Shown piece after piece: positions 56,718-64,000 of a stretch of 64,000 bases of DNA. The notes below the pieces were generated by a model. The model saw only the letters and a program-made list of their open reading frames with translations. It made no database searches and had not been told where the DNA came from. The DNA is from JBEVJK01 sp040510195 (GTDB lineage Bacteria; Pseudomonadota; Alphaproteobacteria; Rhizobiales; Rhizobiaceae). Location of the stretch: the NCBI GenBank assembly GCA_040510195.1, contig JBEVJK010000081.1:1-64000 (forward strand), read 5' to 3'. A program made the position numbers and the translations under genes. The number at the start of each line of letters is the position of its first letter. Positions within the stretch are counted from its first letter, which is position 1.

Positions 56718-57449
56718 ATGACCAACGGCCCCGATCCCAAGGCGTTCGCCCATGTCACGGACTGGGTGTTCGACCTCGACAACACGCTCTACCCGCACCA
56801 CTCGAACCTGTTCTCGCAGATCGACCTCAAGATGACCGCCTATGTCGCCGAGCTGCTGCGCCTTTCGCGCGAAGATGCGCGGGCGCTGCAGAAGCAGCTC
56901 TATCTAGAATATGGGACGACGCTGAACGGGTTGATGGAACGCCACAAGATCGATCCCGACGACTTTCTAAACAAGGTCCACGACATCGACTATTCCTGGC
57001 TGACGCCCGATCCGGGGCTGGGAGACGCCATCCGTGCCCTGCCCGGCAGAAAGTTCATCTTCACCAATGGCGATAGGGGCCACGCCGAGCGAACCGCCCG
57101 GCAGCTCGGCATCCTCGAGCATTTCGACGACATCTTCGATATCGTTGCCGCCGGGCTCACACCCAAGCCATCGCCCGCGACTTACGACAAGTTCATTGCG
57201 CTGCACCGCATCGCCGGGCGGAACGCAGTGATGTTCGAGGATCTCGCACGGAACCTGACCGTGCCGAAGGCGCTGGGCATGACCACCGTGCTGATCGTGC
57301 CAAAGAATTTCCAGCCGACCTTCTCGGAGATCTGGGAGCGCGACCCGGCCTTCGACGACGCCGTCGACTTCGTCACCGACGACCTCGCCGCCTTCCTGCG
57401 TGCCGCTGTCGACAAACCGCTGGAAGGCGCGGCGGCGTCCGGGAGCTGA
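56718..57449 (+). CDS. HAD-superfamily pyrimidine 5'-nucleotidase
   Basis: 243 aa. Motif I WVFDLDNTLYPHHSNLF (residues 16-32) has nucleophile Asp and acid Asp; motif II FIFTNGDRGHAERTA near 111; Lys in AAGLTPKPSPATYDKF; motif III MFEDLARNL near 172. Matches the SDT1/HAD-IA pyrimidine nucleotidase group of alphaproteobacteria, which often follows argB. It dephosphorylates UMP/CMP-like nucleotides in family members. Confidence 0.92.
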   Translation: MTNGPDPKAFAHVTDWVFDLDNTLYPHHSNLFSQIDLKMTAYVAELLRLSREDARALQKQLYLEYGTTLNGLMERHKIDPDDFLNKVHDIDYSWLTPDPGLGDAIRALPGRKFIFTNGDRGHAERTARQLGILEHFDDIFDIVAAGLTPKPSPATYDKFIALHRIAGRNAVMFEDLARNLTVPKALGMTTVLIVPKNFQPTFSEIWERDPAFDDAVDFVTDDLAAFLRAAVDKPLEGAAASGS

Positions 57450-57476
57450 CGTGCAGAAAGCGGGCCGGAAGAGCCG

Positions 57477-59168
57477 TCAGGCGACACTGCCGCGAGCCTT
57501 CTCCTGCGCCAGATATTGGTGGACGAAGGCGATCGCCATGCTGCCCTCGCCGACCGCCGCGGCGACCCGCTTGACCGGGCTCAGCCGCACGTCGCCGCAA
57601 GCGAAGACGCCTGGGACGCTGGTCTCGAGCAGATAGGGGTCACGTTCGTGCGACCAGCGCCCGGCCTTCCGCACATCGTCGCCGGTCAACACATATCCGC
57701 GTTCGTTGCAGGCGACCTCGGAGGGCAGCCAGGCGGTCTCGGCGTCGGCGCCGATGAAGATGAAGAAGCCGCCGCAAACGTATCGACGGACGTCGCCGCT
57801 TGCCTTTTCGAGGATCTCAATCGCCGACAGGTGGCCTTGGCCGTGGACGGAGCGCACTTCGGAGCCGAGCTTCACCGAAATGTTCGACTTGGAGGCGATC
57901 TGCGCCACCAGATAATGCGACATGCTGTCTTCCAGGCGCTCGCCCCGGACGACGAGGGTGACGCTGCGCGCGTGGCCGGCGAAGTGGAGCGCCGCCTGAC
58001 CGGCCGAGTTCCCCGCGCCGACGAGGTGCACGTCCAGGCCGTGGATGGCGTTCGCCTCGCTCCGCGATGCTCCATAGAAGACGCCTTTGCCGATCAGGCG
58101 GTCGATGCCTTCGATTGCCATGCGCCGCCATGCCACGCCGGTGGCGAGGATGAGGCTCCGCGCGCGGATGACATCGGATCCGTCGAGAAGCACTTCGTGC
58201 CGCGCCGGATCGAGGCCGACCACGCTGCGCGTCACCAGGATTTCAGCTCCCAGGCGCCTTGCCTGTTGAAGAGCGCGGCTGGCTAGCTCGTCACCCGAAA
58301 TGCCGCTGGGAAAGCCGAGATAGTTCTCGATGCGCGAGGACGTGCCGGCCTGCCCGCCGGGTGCCTCCCGTTCCACCACGACCGTGCTCAGCCCTTCCGA
58401 CGCTCCGTAGACCGCCGCGGCAAGGCCTGCCGGGCCGCCGCCGACGACCGCGACGTCGTACTCGCCGGCCCGCGGAGCGGTCTGCAGCCCGAGGCGGTTG
58501 GCGAGATCGCGCAGCTCCGGTTTCACTAGAACGGTGCCGTCGGCCAATCGCGCGACCGGGCCGTCGGTAGCCTCGCGCTGCGACGCTTCCATGACGGCTG
58601 CCGCCTCCGAAGAGTTGGGAGGCATGGATTCGAACGAAATCTGGTTGCGCGCCAGAAATCGGCGCAGCTCGCCGCCGGCGGTGTCCCATCGATGCGCGAT
58701 CAGCGTGACGCGCGGCTTCTGCGGTTCGGCCGTCGCGGCCTGAAGTCCGCCGAGCCGCTCGCGGGCAAGTGCATTGACCTTCCGGGCGACGTCCTGAGAG
58801 ACCGCCGCAAGCGCATAGTACTGCTGAACCTCGATCCGCATGACCCGCGACGGCTCGGCCGCGCGATAGCCGCCGGGGAAGGGTGTGCCGAGGGTGATGG
58901 GAACCTCACCGAAGATCGTTCCGGGAAGGCGCCAGCCGAGCGTGCGCTCGATCCCGTCGAACGTTTTGACGACTTCGATCCTGCCGGAGAGAACCGCAAA
59001 GAGCGCCGCCTCTCCGCCTTCCGGGGCGGCGAACTCGCCAGCGGAGAGATGGATGTCGGCCGACGTCTTCGCGAGGCGTTGCAGTTCGGTGGCCGGCAGG
59101 GCCGAAAACAAGGGGATCGCTGCAACGTCCTCAACCGTCAGCACAGCCACCCCCAGTCGGTCATCCAC
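57477..59168 (-). CDS. Cyclic-nucleotide-binding / thioredoxin-reductase-like fusion flavoprotein
   Basis: 563 aa. Residues ~10-140: a cyclic nucleotide-binding fold (IPLFSALPATELQRLAKTSA, TLGWRLPGTIFGEVPITLG). Residues ~150-235: a glutaredoxin-like segment (PRVTLIAHRWDTAGGELRRF) without active cysteines. Residues ~238-563: thioredoxin reductase fold with FAD motif YDVAVVGGGPAGLAAAVYGA, NADPH motif VHLVGAGNSAGQAALHFAG and the C-terminal GVFACGDVR. The CxxC redox site is replaced (GVFYGASRSEAN), so it cannot act as a normal thioredoxin reductase. The start is a GTG at 59168. Function is unknown; it may link a nucleotide signal (cf. cyclase at 859) to redox. Confidence 0.88.
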   Translation of the reverse strand: MDDRLGVAVLTVEDVAAIPLFSALPATELQRLAKTSADIHLSAGEFAAPEGGEAALFAVLSGRIEVVKTFDGIERTLGWRLPGTIFGEVPITLGTPFPGGYRAAEPSRVMRIEVQQYYALAAVSQDVARKVNALARERLGGLQAATAEPQKPRVTLIAHRWDTAGGELRRFLARNQISFESMPPNSSEAAAVMEASQREATDGPVARLADGTVLVKPELRDLANRLGLQTAPRAGEYDVAVVGGGPAGLAAAVYGASEGLSTVVVEREAPGGQAGTSSRIENYLGFPSGISGDELASRALQQARRLGAEILVTRSVVGLDPARHEVLLDGSDVIRARSLILATGVAWRRMAIEGIDRLIGKGVFYGASRSEANAIHGLDVHLVGAGNSAGQAALHFAGHARSVTLVVRGERLEDSMSHYLVAQIASKSNISVKLGSEVRSVHGQGHLSAIEILEKASGDVRRYVCGGFFIFIGADAETAWLPSEVACNERGYVLTGDDVRKAGRWSHERDPYLLETSVPGVFACGDVRLSPVKRVAAAVGEGSMAIAFVHQYLAQEKARGSVA

Positions 59169-59316
59169 GCCGCGGCATACTCCTTCGCGAACCAGGCGAG
59201 GTCAAGGCGGCCAAGGGGCGCCGGAAGGCACTTCGCTTGCGCCGTTCGCGAGCCGGGAATAGGCTTTGGTCGAGATGCTGCAGCTGGGCATCGCCCGGGC
59301 GGACGGAGGACCAGGG

Positions 59317-60573
59317 ATGGCTGCCAAGGACGGTGTTCAGACGCAGGGCGAAGGGTCGGTCAAGGTCGGCGATCGGTCGCTTGCCACCCTCGAGGTCGGG
59401 GATCCGAGCGGCCCGCTAGTGCTGCACAACCACGGCGGGCCGTCCAGCCGGCTCGAGGCGAAGGTCTTCGAGCCCCAGGCGCGGGCGCTGGGTCTGCGAT
59501 TCATCTGCGTCGATCGGCCGGGCCAGGGCAAATCCGATCCCCACACGGACCGGACCTTTGCCAGCTGGGCGGCGGATCTGGAGGCGGTCGCCAACGCCGT
59601 TGGCGCCGAGACATACGCGGTGACAGGATGGTCCGAGGGCGGCCCCTGGGCGCTCGCGGCAGCCGCCTACCTCGATCCAGCGAGGCTGGTCCATGTGACC
59701 AGCATCGCCGGCGGCTCCTACGGCGCGTTCGGCGGCAACTGGGCGGCGCAAGACCTGTCCAAGGTCGACGCGATCGGCGGCTTCCTGGCGCTGCATTTCC
59801 GCCCGGGATTCCAGCTCATGTACGACCTTGTCGACGTCGCAACGACGAGGTTTCCCGACAAGTATAAGCAGGGGCTGTTGAAAGCGGGCTGCCTTGCCGA
59901 TCGAGAGGTGCTCGCCGACGCGCGTGTGCTCAACCTCATGGCGGAATCCGGGGGCGAATGCTTCCGGCACGGTGCCGACGGCCTGGTGAGGGACGCGCAG
60001 ATGCTCTATCAGGCGTGGCCGTTCGACATCACGGAAATCCGGCGGCCGGTTCATCTCTGGCAGGGCAGCGCGGATACTTTCGTTCCCGAGGCGGTGAACA
60101 GGCCATTGGGCGACCGGATGCCCGGCGCGGTGTGGCACGAAGTGCCCGACGGCGGGCACTTCATCGCGGTCTCGCACGCAGCCGACATTCTGAGCATCGC
60201 CGCTCAGGACCTCGCGAAGGGCCGGGAGCGGCCGATTGCCGGCCTGACGACCTCGCCGCACTTCGGCCACAGTTGGAACGATCGGCCGCTTCATTTGTTG
60301 AAAGGGGTCAGGCGAGCTTCTCATTCCTGTGCGCCGTCGGGAAGATCGTCCCCAGGAAGGTGTCAACCGATGCCGAAAAACGCGATCTGGCGAGGCTTCC
60401 GCCGCGGACTGGGCAGCAGCTTGCGTCTGTTCCGCGCCCGACGAAAGCAAGGCGATCCCGAAATCCAACGTCTCTGCGAAGAATGGGACAAGGAACTCTG
60501 GGACGAACTGCACGACGACAGCGAAGAGTTCATTCGCAAAGGGCTCGACGAGCCGGAGCGCCGCCGGGCTTAG
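59317..60573 (+). CDS. Alpha/beta hydrolase fused in frame to a small C-terminal ORF
   Basis: 418 aa from ATG 59317, 7 nt after GGAGG. Residues ~1-300 form an alpha/beta hydrolase: LVLHNHGGPSSRLEAKVF (oxyanion), FICVDRPGQGKSDPH, nucleophile region VTGWSEGGPWALA (Ser in GWSEGG), catalytic Asp in WQGSADTFVPE and His in DGGHFIAV. After QDLAKGRERP about 45 residues look like translated intergenic DNA, then comes MPKNAIWRGFRRGLGSSLRL, a 67-aa unit with its own ATG (60370) and AGGAAGG site. Most likely the hydrolase stop was lost and two genes were joined; the small protein may still be made separately. Confidence 0.75.
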   Translation: MAAKDGVQTQGEGSVKVGDRSLATLEVGDPSGPLVLHNHGGPSSRLEAKVFEPQARALGLRFICVDRPGQGKSDPHTDRTFASWAADLEAVANAVGAETYAVTGWSEGGPWALAAAAYLDPARLVHVTSIAGGSYGAFGGNWAAQDLSKVDAIGGFLALHFRPGFQLMYDLVDVATTRFPDKYKQGLLKAGCLADREVLADARVLNLMAESGGECFRHGADGLVRDAQMLYQAWPFDITEIRRPVHLWQGSADTFVPEAVNRPLGDRMPGAVWHEVPDGGHFIAVSHAADILSIAAQDLAKGRERPIAGLTTSPHFGHSWNDRPLHLLKGVRRASHSCAPSGRSSPGRCQPMPKNAIWRGFRRGLGSSLRLFRARRKQGDPEIQRLCEEWDKELWDELHDDSEEFIRKGLDEPERRRA

Positions 60574-60584
60574 AACTCGGCTGG

Positions 60585-62453
60585 TTATCCACCAAGCCGC
60601 ACATACTCGGCGGTGGCGGCAAAGCTCGAGCCTTGCTTGGCGATTTCAGCCAGGATCTCAGGGACCACAATCGATGCGGGGGACGTGCCCGCGAAGGCGG
60701 CGGCGGTGAGTTCGCGCGGTCCCGTGAGGGCAAGCAGGATCTGGGGCGTGGCGCCTTTCGCCGTGCCTTCTGCGCCGTTCAGTCCCATGGGAACGGAAAA
60801 GGTGATCCTGTCGCCCGCCGCTTTGGCGAAACCGTTCAAGTTATAGGCCATCCCGGCATGATCGATGAGCAGCAGGCTCGTATGCGTGCCCGGCCGCGTC
60901 TTCAGAGCGCCGGTCACCTGCGCACCGTGGGGAATAGCGGCGCGATCGAGCGTGAGGCGCGGCGCCTCCGCTGGGCTGTCGCGCAGGGCACCCAGAAGGC
61001 GTGTGACCTCGCATTGACGAGGATCGATGAGATGAACCTGGATGTCAGGCTCCTGGTGGAAGCGCGTCTCGAACGCCGACAGCAGCTGCTCGAAGGGTCG
61101 CGGATGCGTGCCGAAGCCCGCGATCTCCGTCGCCCGACCGGTGGCTGACGTCACTGCGGCGTAGAAGCAGTCGCCGCCTTTGTAGCCCTTCACCCAAGCG
61201 ATGCGGTCGGCCGTGTCCGCAGAGGGTTTCGGGACCACGGCAATCTCGGTTCCAGCCTCGGGAGCCACAGGATCATTCGGTGCCGCGTGGGGCTCGGTCG
61301 CCGTCGGGATGGATACAGGGGTGCCCAAGTCGTTCCAGGTGGGAAGGGCGATGAAGAGCGCCAGGGCGGCGGTGGCTGCCGTGGCGATCCCGTACATTGG
61401 GAGACGCGAAGGCCAACGCCGGTGGCTTTCAGGCGGTGGAGTGAGCCTGATCGGATTGCTGATCTCGCGTTGCATGGCCCTGGCTTGCAAAAGAGCCTCA
61501 CGGACCTTCTCGTCGCGGGGATCTTCCGCCAATCGCGCCTGCATCTCGTCGATGAAGCGCTCGATCTGGCTGTTGGGGGTGACCAGCAGCTTCTGTAGCG
61601 GGGTGAGAGCGGCGGCAATTTCGGCTCGCTGTGGCTCGCTGGTCGGGACAGGCGCCTCGGCAGGTACGAGGTCTCGAACGAGACGCTTGACCAGCGCGAC
61701 GCGGAGGTCGCCCTCTTCCTGCGGCTTCGGCAGGTCCACATGGTCGCAGTCGAACGGGATCGGCGTGATGCCGTTGATCCCCGGGTCCGAACTGTCGCGG
61801 TCGACGACGCGGACGCCATAGGTGTCCATCGTCTCGTAGAGGATGACGACGCGCACACCGAGCTCGGCAAAGCGGTTCCTGAACCAGTGGCTGAGGTCGA
61901 AGAGCTGCGCGTTGTTTGCCCTCAGCTCGCGAACGGCGCGGCTGGGCCGGGCGGACTCCATCGCGGCGATATAGTTCGCGATGCGGGAGCCGGCATGCGG
62001 TGTGCCGAAGAAGGCGAGCCCCGCCGTGCGGCGGACGACGTCGGTGTATGCCCGGTCGATGTCGAGGCCGATGCGCAGCATCTCCTTTGCAACCAGGCCG
62101 CCGTAGCTATGGCACACGAACAGGATCGGGATGTCCCCGCGCAAGGTCGTCTGGACCATGGCGAGCACGTTGATGACCCGCTCAGACAACTGCATGGCGC
62201 CGCCGAGCCAGTTGCTCGAGCGAACGCGATAGCCGACGGTGTAGATGTTTAGCCGCGGCTCTTCCGCCAAGAGCCAGGACTCCCAGCAATTGCCCTTTCG
62301 ATCGAAGCACCATGTCTCGATGGCGTCGCCGTCTAGGCCATGAATGAACACCACATTCAACCGGGCCTGATCGCCGGCCGTGTGCAGCAAGCGCATCGTC
62401 GTCGGAACGGGCTTGCTCTTCAGAAAGAAACCTAAAGAGTGCATCAGGCCCAT
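60585..62453 (-). CDS. Lipase/SERAC1-like hydrolase with membrane helix and extra C-terminal domain
   Basis: 622 aa. Residues ~30-260: alpha/beta hydrolase with LNVVFIHGLDGDAIETW and nucleophile Ser116 in FVCHSYGGLVAKEM (the usual GHSxGG reads CHSYGG), FGTPHAGSRIA. Then a charged linker, a membrane helix at ~350-370 (YGIATAATAALALFIALP), and a ~220-residue C-terminal domain (GGDCFYAAVTSATGRATEIA, TSLLLIDHAGMAYNLNGFAK, ATPQILLALTGPRELTA), which recalls the tail of certain rhizobial Ser/Thr kinases. Topology would put the hydrolase inside and the tail outside. ATG 62453 follows AAGGA. Convergent with the fused hydrolase gene. Role unknown. Confidence 0.75.
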   Translation of the reverse strand: MGLMHSLGFFLKSKPVPTTMRLLHTAGDQARLNVVFIHGLDGDAIETWCFDRKGNCWESWLLAEEPRLNIYTVGYRVRSSNWLGGAMQLSERVINVLAMVQTTLRGDIPILFVCHSYGGLVAKEMLRIGLDIDRAYTDVVRRTAGLAFFGTPHAGSRIANYIAAMESARPSRAVRELRANNAQLFDLSHWFRNRFAELGVRVVILYETMDTYGVRVVDRDSSDPGINGITPIPFDCDHVDLPKPQEEGDLRVALVKRLVRDLVPAEAPVPTSEPQRAEIAAALTPLQKLLVTPNSQIERFIDEMQARLAEDPRDEKVREALLQARAMQREISNPIRLTPPPESHRRWPSRLPMYGIATAATAALALFIALPTWNDLGTPVSIPTATEPHAAPNDPVAPEAGTEIAVVPKPSADTADRIAWVKGYKGGDCFYAAVTSATGRATEIAGFGTHPRPFEQLLSAFETRFHQEPDIQVHLIDPRQCEVTRLLGALRDSPAEAPRLTLDRAAIPHGAQVTGALKTRPGTHTSLLLIDHAGMAYNLNGFAKAAGDRITFSVPMGLNGAEGTAKGATPQILLALTGPRELTAAAFAGTSPASIVVPEILAEIAKQGSSFAATAEYVRLGG

Positions 62454-62682
62454 AGAAAATCCTTGCCGGGATTCGCTAAAGTTCATTCAAAGGAAATTCG
62501 CGACTACCCTGCCGCTTGTTCTCCGATCATATCACGGAGAGAGTTGTGCCCGAAAGCTTCTTTCAACCCAGACCATATCCTGCAAGTGGTTATGCTTTCG
62601 AAAGCACTGTTTTCTCGACCGGATAGGCGAACGAACATTTCCGCCCCTTGCAGATGACGGCGATTCACGGGACAAGAACGCG

Positions 62683-63411
62683 ATGGGCGCGAAATACGAC
62701 ACCATCGGGATCAACTATGCGGAGCTGCGCAAGCCGGACCGGCGGATCGCTCGGATCATCGAGAGCGCACTCGGCTCGGCTGAGACGGTCTTGAACGTCG
62801 GCGCGGGGACCGGTTCCTACGAGCCGACCGATCGTTCGGTCACCGCCGTCGAGCCTTCGCGCGAGATGATCCGCAAGCGCAGTCCGGGGGCCACCGAAGC
62901 CGTTCAGGCCAGCGCCGACGATCTGCCTTTCGACGACAAGAGCTTCGACGCCTCCATGGCGATCCTGACCATCCATCACTGGCCCGACAAGGCAGCGGGC
63001 CTGCGCGAGATGCGCCGCGTGACACGCGGGCGGATCGTCCTGCTCACCTTCGATCCGTCGCACCGGCCGTGGCTGACCGACTATCTCCCTGAACTGGCGA
63101 CGCTGGACCAGGAGCAGGCGCCGGCGATGTCCGACTACGAGCGCTGGCTGGGGCCCGTGAAGGTCACGCCGGTGTTGGTGCCACATGATTGCAGCGACGG
63201 CTTCCTCTATGCCTATTGGCGCCGACCCGCGGCCTATCTCGATGAACGCATCCGATCAGGCAGCTCGTCGTTCTGGGCCATCGGCAGCGCCGAAGCGGGC
63301 CTGCAGAGACTGAAGCGGGACCTCGAAAGCGGCGAATGGGAACGGCGCTACGCCGACCTGCTCGCGCTTGACGCGTACGACGCAGGGTACCGGCTCGTCG
63401 TCGCGGCGTGA
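62683..63411 (+). CDS. Class I SAM-dependent methyltransferase
   Basis: 242 aa. YDTIGINYAELRKPDRRIAR at the N-terminus, motif I TVLNVGAGTGSYEP (residues ~33-46), VTAVEPSREMIRKR, ADDLPFDDKSFDASMAILTI (motif II/III) and LREMRRVTRGRIVLLTFDP. UbiE/Methyltransf_11-type; substrate unknown. ATG 62683 fits the family start better than the longer upstream reading. Confidence 0.85.
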   Translation: MGAKYDTIGINYAELRKPDRRIARIIESALGSAETVLNVGAGTGSYEPTDRSVTAVEPSREMIRKRSPGATEAVQASADDLPFDDKSFDASMAILTIHHWPDKAAGLREMRRVTRGRIVLLTFDPSHRPWLTDYLPELATLDQEQAPAMSDYERWLGPVKVTPVLVPHDCSDGFLYAYWRRPAAYLDERIRSGSSSFWAIGSAEAGLQRLKRDLESGEWERRYADLLALDAYDAGYRLVVAA

Positions 63412-63438
63412 GCCCGACGGGGCCTCCAGAGACGACCC

Positions 63439-64000
63439 TCATGCGGCGGCAAGCTGTTCCAGCCGCTCGGCGAGGGCGTTGAGTTCCCACTGGCGAGCGA
63501 GGATTGCGGCTTTGCTCCAGGTGGGACGCTTGGCGGAGATGGGTGGCAGGGGCGCATTGGCGTCCATGGTCGCGAGGCGGCGATAGAGGCGAAGCTTGTC
63601 GGCCTGCTGGGGGAACTGTCCGTCGGCAAGCATCGTCTCCAGATCTGGATAGCGCTTCAGAAGGCTTGCTGCGGTCTGCGGACCGATGCCTCGTGCGCCG
63701 GGGATCTTGTCTGACGGGTCGCCGCGCAAAGCGATGAAGTCCGGCACCTGGCTTGGATCGACGCCGTAGCGCTGCCGGACCTCCTTCGGCCCGATGCGGG
63801 CAATTTCACCGGCCTTCACCGGTTGCAGGATGGTCGTCCGTTGCGAAGCCAGCTGGAATGCATCGCGATCGCCGCTCGCGACGACCACCGTGCCTCGTCG
63901 TTTCTCCCCTACCTTCACCGCCGCCGCCAGAAAATCGTCAGCCTCGTAGCCAGCCGCCTTTCCCACCGTGAAGCCGCAAGCTCGCACGAGGTCCGGCAAG
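63439..64000 (-). CDS. 5'-3' exonuclease (PolA/FEN-like), C-terminal part
   Basis: The N-terminus lies beyond the right edge. Visible 186 residues include GYEADDFLAAAVKV and VASGDRDAFQL (metal-binding acidic residues of the FEN/PIN fold), IGPKEVRQRYGVDPSQVPDF and the helix-hairpin-helix GDPSDKIPGARGIGPQTAAS. No polymerase domain follows, so it is a stand-alone exonuclease. Convergent with the methyltransferase gene. Confidence 0.9.
   Translation of the reverse strand, partial: LPDLVRACGFTVGKAAGYEADDFLAAAVKVGEKRRGTVVVASGDRDAFQLASQRTTILQPVKAGEIARIGPKEVRQRYGVDPSQVPDFIALRGDPSDKIPGARGIGPQTAASLLKRYPDLETMLADGQFPQQADKLRLYRRLATMDANAPLPPISAKRPTWSKAAILARQWELNALAERLEQLAAA

Noticed and set aside
1..64000. 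CRISPR arrays, tRNA/rRNA genes, insertion sequences or prophage
   Set aside because: I scanned for regular repeats, tRNA-like cloverleaf ends, transposase motifs and phage genes and found none that I could support.

Overview
The window is GC-rich DNA from an alphaproteobacterium, most likely of the Rhizobiales (Mesorhizobium/Phyllobacteriaceae-like). The reasons are the aerobic-type cob gene set with CobN/CobG/CobW, two cobalamin riboswitches, a succinoglycan-type exo block with ExoX and ExoY, a polyol ABC transporter with a SorC-family regulator, an argB / HAD pyrimidine-nucleotidase neighbourhood, and many genes linked by 4-nt ATGA or GTGA overlaps. I see no rRNA, tRNA, transposase, prophage or CRISPR array.

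Layout: (1) 1-4600: the 5' end of a polyol-type ABC substrate-binding protein, a membrane class III nucleotide cyclase, a LysR regulator divergent from a DUF1127 protein, and a SorC-family regulator. An identical 12-bp operator core lies upstream of both the transporter gene and the regulator. (2) 4610-25748: a cobalamin cluster of 22 genes: cobT, cobV, cobB, cobA, cbiD, cobM, cobE, cobL, cobK, cobJ, cobI, cobH, cobG, cobN, cobW, a DUF1636 gene, cbtB, cbtA, cobU, cobO, cbiB and cobC. Two divergent, back-to-back B12 riboswitches at 21179-21610 control the DUF1636-cobW-cobN-cobG-cobH-cobI-cobJ operon on one side and cbtB-cbtA-cobU-cobO on the other. Orientation alternates inside the cluster, so several gene pairs overlap head-to-head or tail-to-tail. 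cobQ, the CobST chelatase subunits and bluB are not here. (3) 25748-31713: a mixed region with a tyrosine-phosphatase-like protein, an Rrf2 regulator, an LLM flavin oxidoreductase, a 51-aa membrane protein, a possible degenerate pentein-fold protein, a DUF2189 membrane protein and a PPP-type phosphatase. (4) 31706-41537: an exopolysaccharide block. exoL-exoA-exoM-exoO-exoP lie on the minus strand, with exoX upstream and exoY-exoF divergent. It corresponds to the first five sugar-adding steps of succinoglycan assembly. (5) 41829-44973: a methyltransferase coupled to a degenerate SDR, an AraC regulator and a small c-type cytochrome. (6) 45077-50939: a five-gene cassette of GNAT, AsnB-type amidotransferase, acyl carrier protein, AMP-forming ligase and an NAD synthase-like amidase. 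It looks like a dedicated pathway for an amidated, carrier-bound product and is the best candidate for an undescribed system. (7) 50989-64000: a fasciclin protein next to an ECF sigma / anti-sigma pair, argB, a DMT transporter, two tandem GGDEF proteins, a HAD nucleotidase, a CNB-thioredoxin-reductase-like fusion, an alpha/beta hydrolase fused to a small ORF, a lipase-like membrane protein, a methyltransferase, and the 3' end of a 5'-3' exonuclease gene.

The central block builds adenosylcobalamin from uroporphyrinogen III, and its main operons shut down when B12 is sufficient; cobalt uptake (CbtAB) shares this control. The exo and AsnB-ACP cassettes suggest investment in surface or secreted molecules. 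All functions are inferred from protein motifs and gene order read by eye; no database search was run.
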